From Pseudomonas sp. GM74 (lineage in GTDB: Bacteria; Pseudomonadota; Gammaproteobacteria; Pseudomonadales; Pseudomonadaceae): DNA of 64,000 nt. The stretch covers positions 1 through 64,000 of the forward strand of contig NZ_AKJG01000044.1 in assembly GCF_000282455.1 (NCBI RefSeq), given 5' to 3'. The notes beneath the pieces were generated by a model. That model saw nothing but the letters and a program-made list of their open reading frames with translations, did not search any database and was not told the origin of the DNA. Within the stretch, counting starts at the first letter, position 1, and the number at the start of each line of letters is the position of its first letter. Below are positions 63,211 through 64,000 of this stretch, piece after piece. The position numbers were made by a program, and so were the translations under genes.

Positions 63211-63900
63211 TTAGCCCAAATGTTCCTGATCCTGGATGATGGCGTTGTCCAGGGCCTCCAGCAACGCTTTGCGCACTTTCAGCTTGGTGTTTTTGTGCGC
63301 GGTCATGTTGATCTTCTTCAACTGACGAGCCGCCGCCAGTGCCGCGCCCTGCAGTTCTTCAGGCGAGACCACGACATCAAGGAAACCGGCCGCCACGGCA
63401 CCTTGTGGGTTGAACATCTCACCGTTGACCACCGAGCGCTGCAACGCCACTTTGTTCAGGCGGTCACGGGCAATCTCGATACCGGCGTGGTGCATGGTCA
63501 TGCCGATCTGTACTTCGTTCAGGCCAATGCTGAACGCGCCTTCAACGCCGATGCGATAGTCGGCCGACAACAGCAGGAACGCGCCCTTTGCCACCGCATG
63601 TCCCGGGCATGCAACGATCACCGGGAAGGGGTGCGACAGCAGGCGGCGGGCCAGGGTCGAGCCGGCGGTCACCAGTGCCACGGCTTCCCTGGGGCCGGCC
63701 GTCATCACCTTCAGGTCATAACCGCCAGAGAGAATGCCCGGCTGGCCGGTAATGATCACCACCGCACGATCAGTCACGGCCCGATCCAGCGCAGCGTTGA
63801 ACTCGGCAATCACATCCGGGGAGATGGCGTTGACCTTGCCATTGCTCAAGGTCAGGGTCGCGATACCGTCTTCGAGATGGTAGGAAATCAACTCACTCAT
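63211..63900 (-). CDS. Enoyl-CoA hydratase/isomerase family protein
   Basis: A 229-aa crotonase-fold protein. Oxyanion-hole regions are visible as LSGGYDLKVM near 57-66 and GHAVAKGAFLLLSADYRIG near 100-118; in place of the usual catalytic Glu pair it has GLNEVQIGM (Glu near 128). Shorter than classical hydratases (about 260 aa), as are several pseudomonad crotonase homologues. Substrate unknown. A long inverted repeat lies upstream. Confidence 0.88.
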   Translation of the reverse strand: MSELISYHLEDGIATLTLSNGKVNAISPDVIAEFNAALDRAVTDRAVVIITGQPGILSGGYDLKVMTAGPREAVALVTAGSTLARRLLSHPFPVIVACPGHAVAKGAFLLLSADYRIGVEGAFSIGLNEVQIGMTMHHAGIEIARDRLNKVALQRSVVNGEMFNPQGAVAAGFLDVVVSPEELQGAALAAARQLKKINMTAHKNTKLKVRKALLEALDNAIIQDQEHLG

Positions 63901-63953
63901 GACGCTATTCCTTTCAATAAAGTTGGGCAGACGTTACCCACCGCCGCAGGCCA

Positions 63954-63991
63954 GGTAAAGCGCCGTGACTGACCCGCCAGTCACCCTTTAC
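63954..63991. promoter_or_regulatory. Inverted repeat upstream of the crotonase gene
   Basis: GTGACTG and CAGTCAC (63965-63984) form a perfect stem with a 6-nt loop, extended imperfectly outward by GGTAAAG and CTTTACC. It lies about 65 bp upstream of the crotonase start. It could be an operator or the terminator of a gene beyond the window edge. Confidence 0.4.
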
Positions 63992-64000
63992 CCGCCCGCC

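Overview
The window looks like chromosome of a Pseudomonas of the P. fluorescens group. I infer this from the high GC content, the gene content (minCDE, prc, aroC, speE, folE, mtnBDC, urate pathway) and about twenty scattered REP/REPIN palindromes with the GTGGGAGCGGGCTTGC-type core usual in that group. I see no rRNA, tRNA, CRISPR array, insertion sequence or prophage. Most of it is core genome; the one clear compositional outlier is an AT-rich orphan gene near 12 kb.

Layout. 0-5.4 kb: an EAL-CBS-GGDEF cyclic-di-GMP protein, the periplasmic protease Prc, and a quinone oxidoreductase. 5.4-11.9 kb: a predicted phosphorus-compound uptake operon (HAD phosphatase, ABC ATPase, two permeases, alkaline-phosphatase-superfamily hydrolase, substrate-binding protein) with a divergent GntR/UTRA regulator; matching palindromes sit in front of both transcription units. 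12-22 kb: the orphan gene, a large MscS-type channel, a small membrane protein, ApeB, RluA, MinE-MinD-MinC, an LpxL/HtrB acyltransferase and a patatin phospholipase. 22-33.3 kb: purine catabolism. Two tandem Tsx-type porins, a xanthine/urate permease, PuuD, AllA, allantoicase, UraD and PuuE lie on the minus strand, with UraH divergent, then a LysE exporter and an AzgA-type purine permease. Together these cover urate to glyoxylate plus urea. A TTGTATACAA-type palindrome recurs at three promoters of this block.

33.6-42.6 kb: MarR regulator and divergent aminotransferase, glutaredoxin/GST-like protein, FolE, Smr protein, small membrane protein, an isochorismatase-fold protein lacking its nucleophilic cysteine, PrmB, a tail-anchored protein, an alpha/beta hydrolase and AroC. 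42.6-51.8 kb: an MFS transporter overlapping mtnB, then mtnD and mtnC (methionine salvage), a DUF3509 protein, an acyl-CoA synthetase, an ankyrin protein, two small proteins, SpeE, a 77-aa protein and RraB.

51.8-55.4 kb is the most interesting part: a compact operon of a circularly permuted ATP-grasp protein, an alpha-E protein and a transglutaminase-like protein, preceded by a consensus sigma-54 promoter (TGGCAC-N5-TTGC) and an NtrC-like dyad (GCAC-N7-GTGC). This suggests a nitrogen-controlled amide- or peptide-bond-forming system whose product is unknown. 55.4-64 kb: a cytochrome c fusion, a 31-aa membrane protein, a thiolase and FadB/FadJ-type beta-oxidation pair, a glutamine amidotransferase, a CorA-type transporter, PlsC and an enoyl-CoA hydratase homologue.
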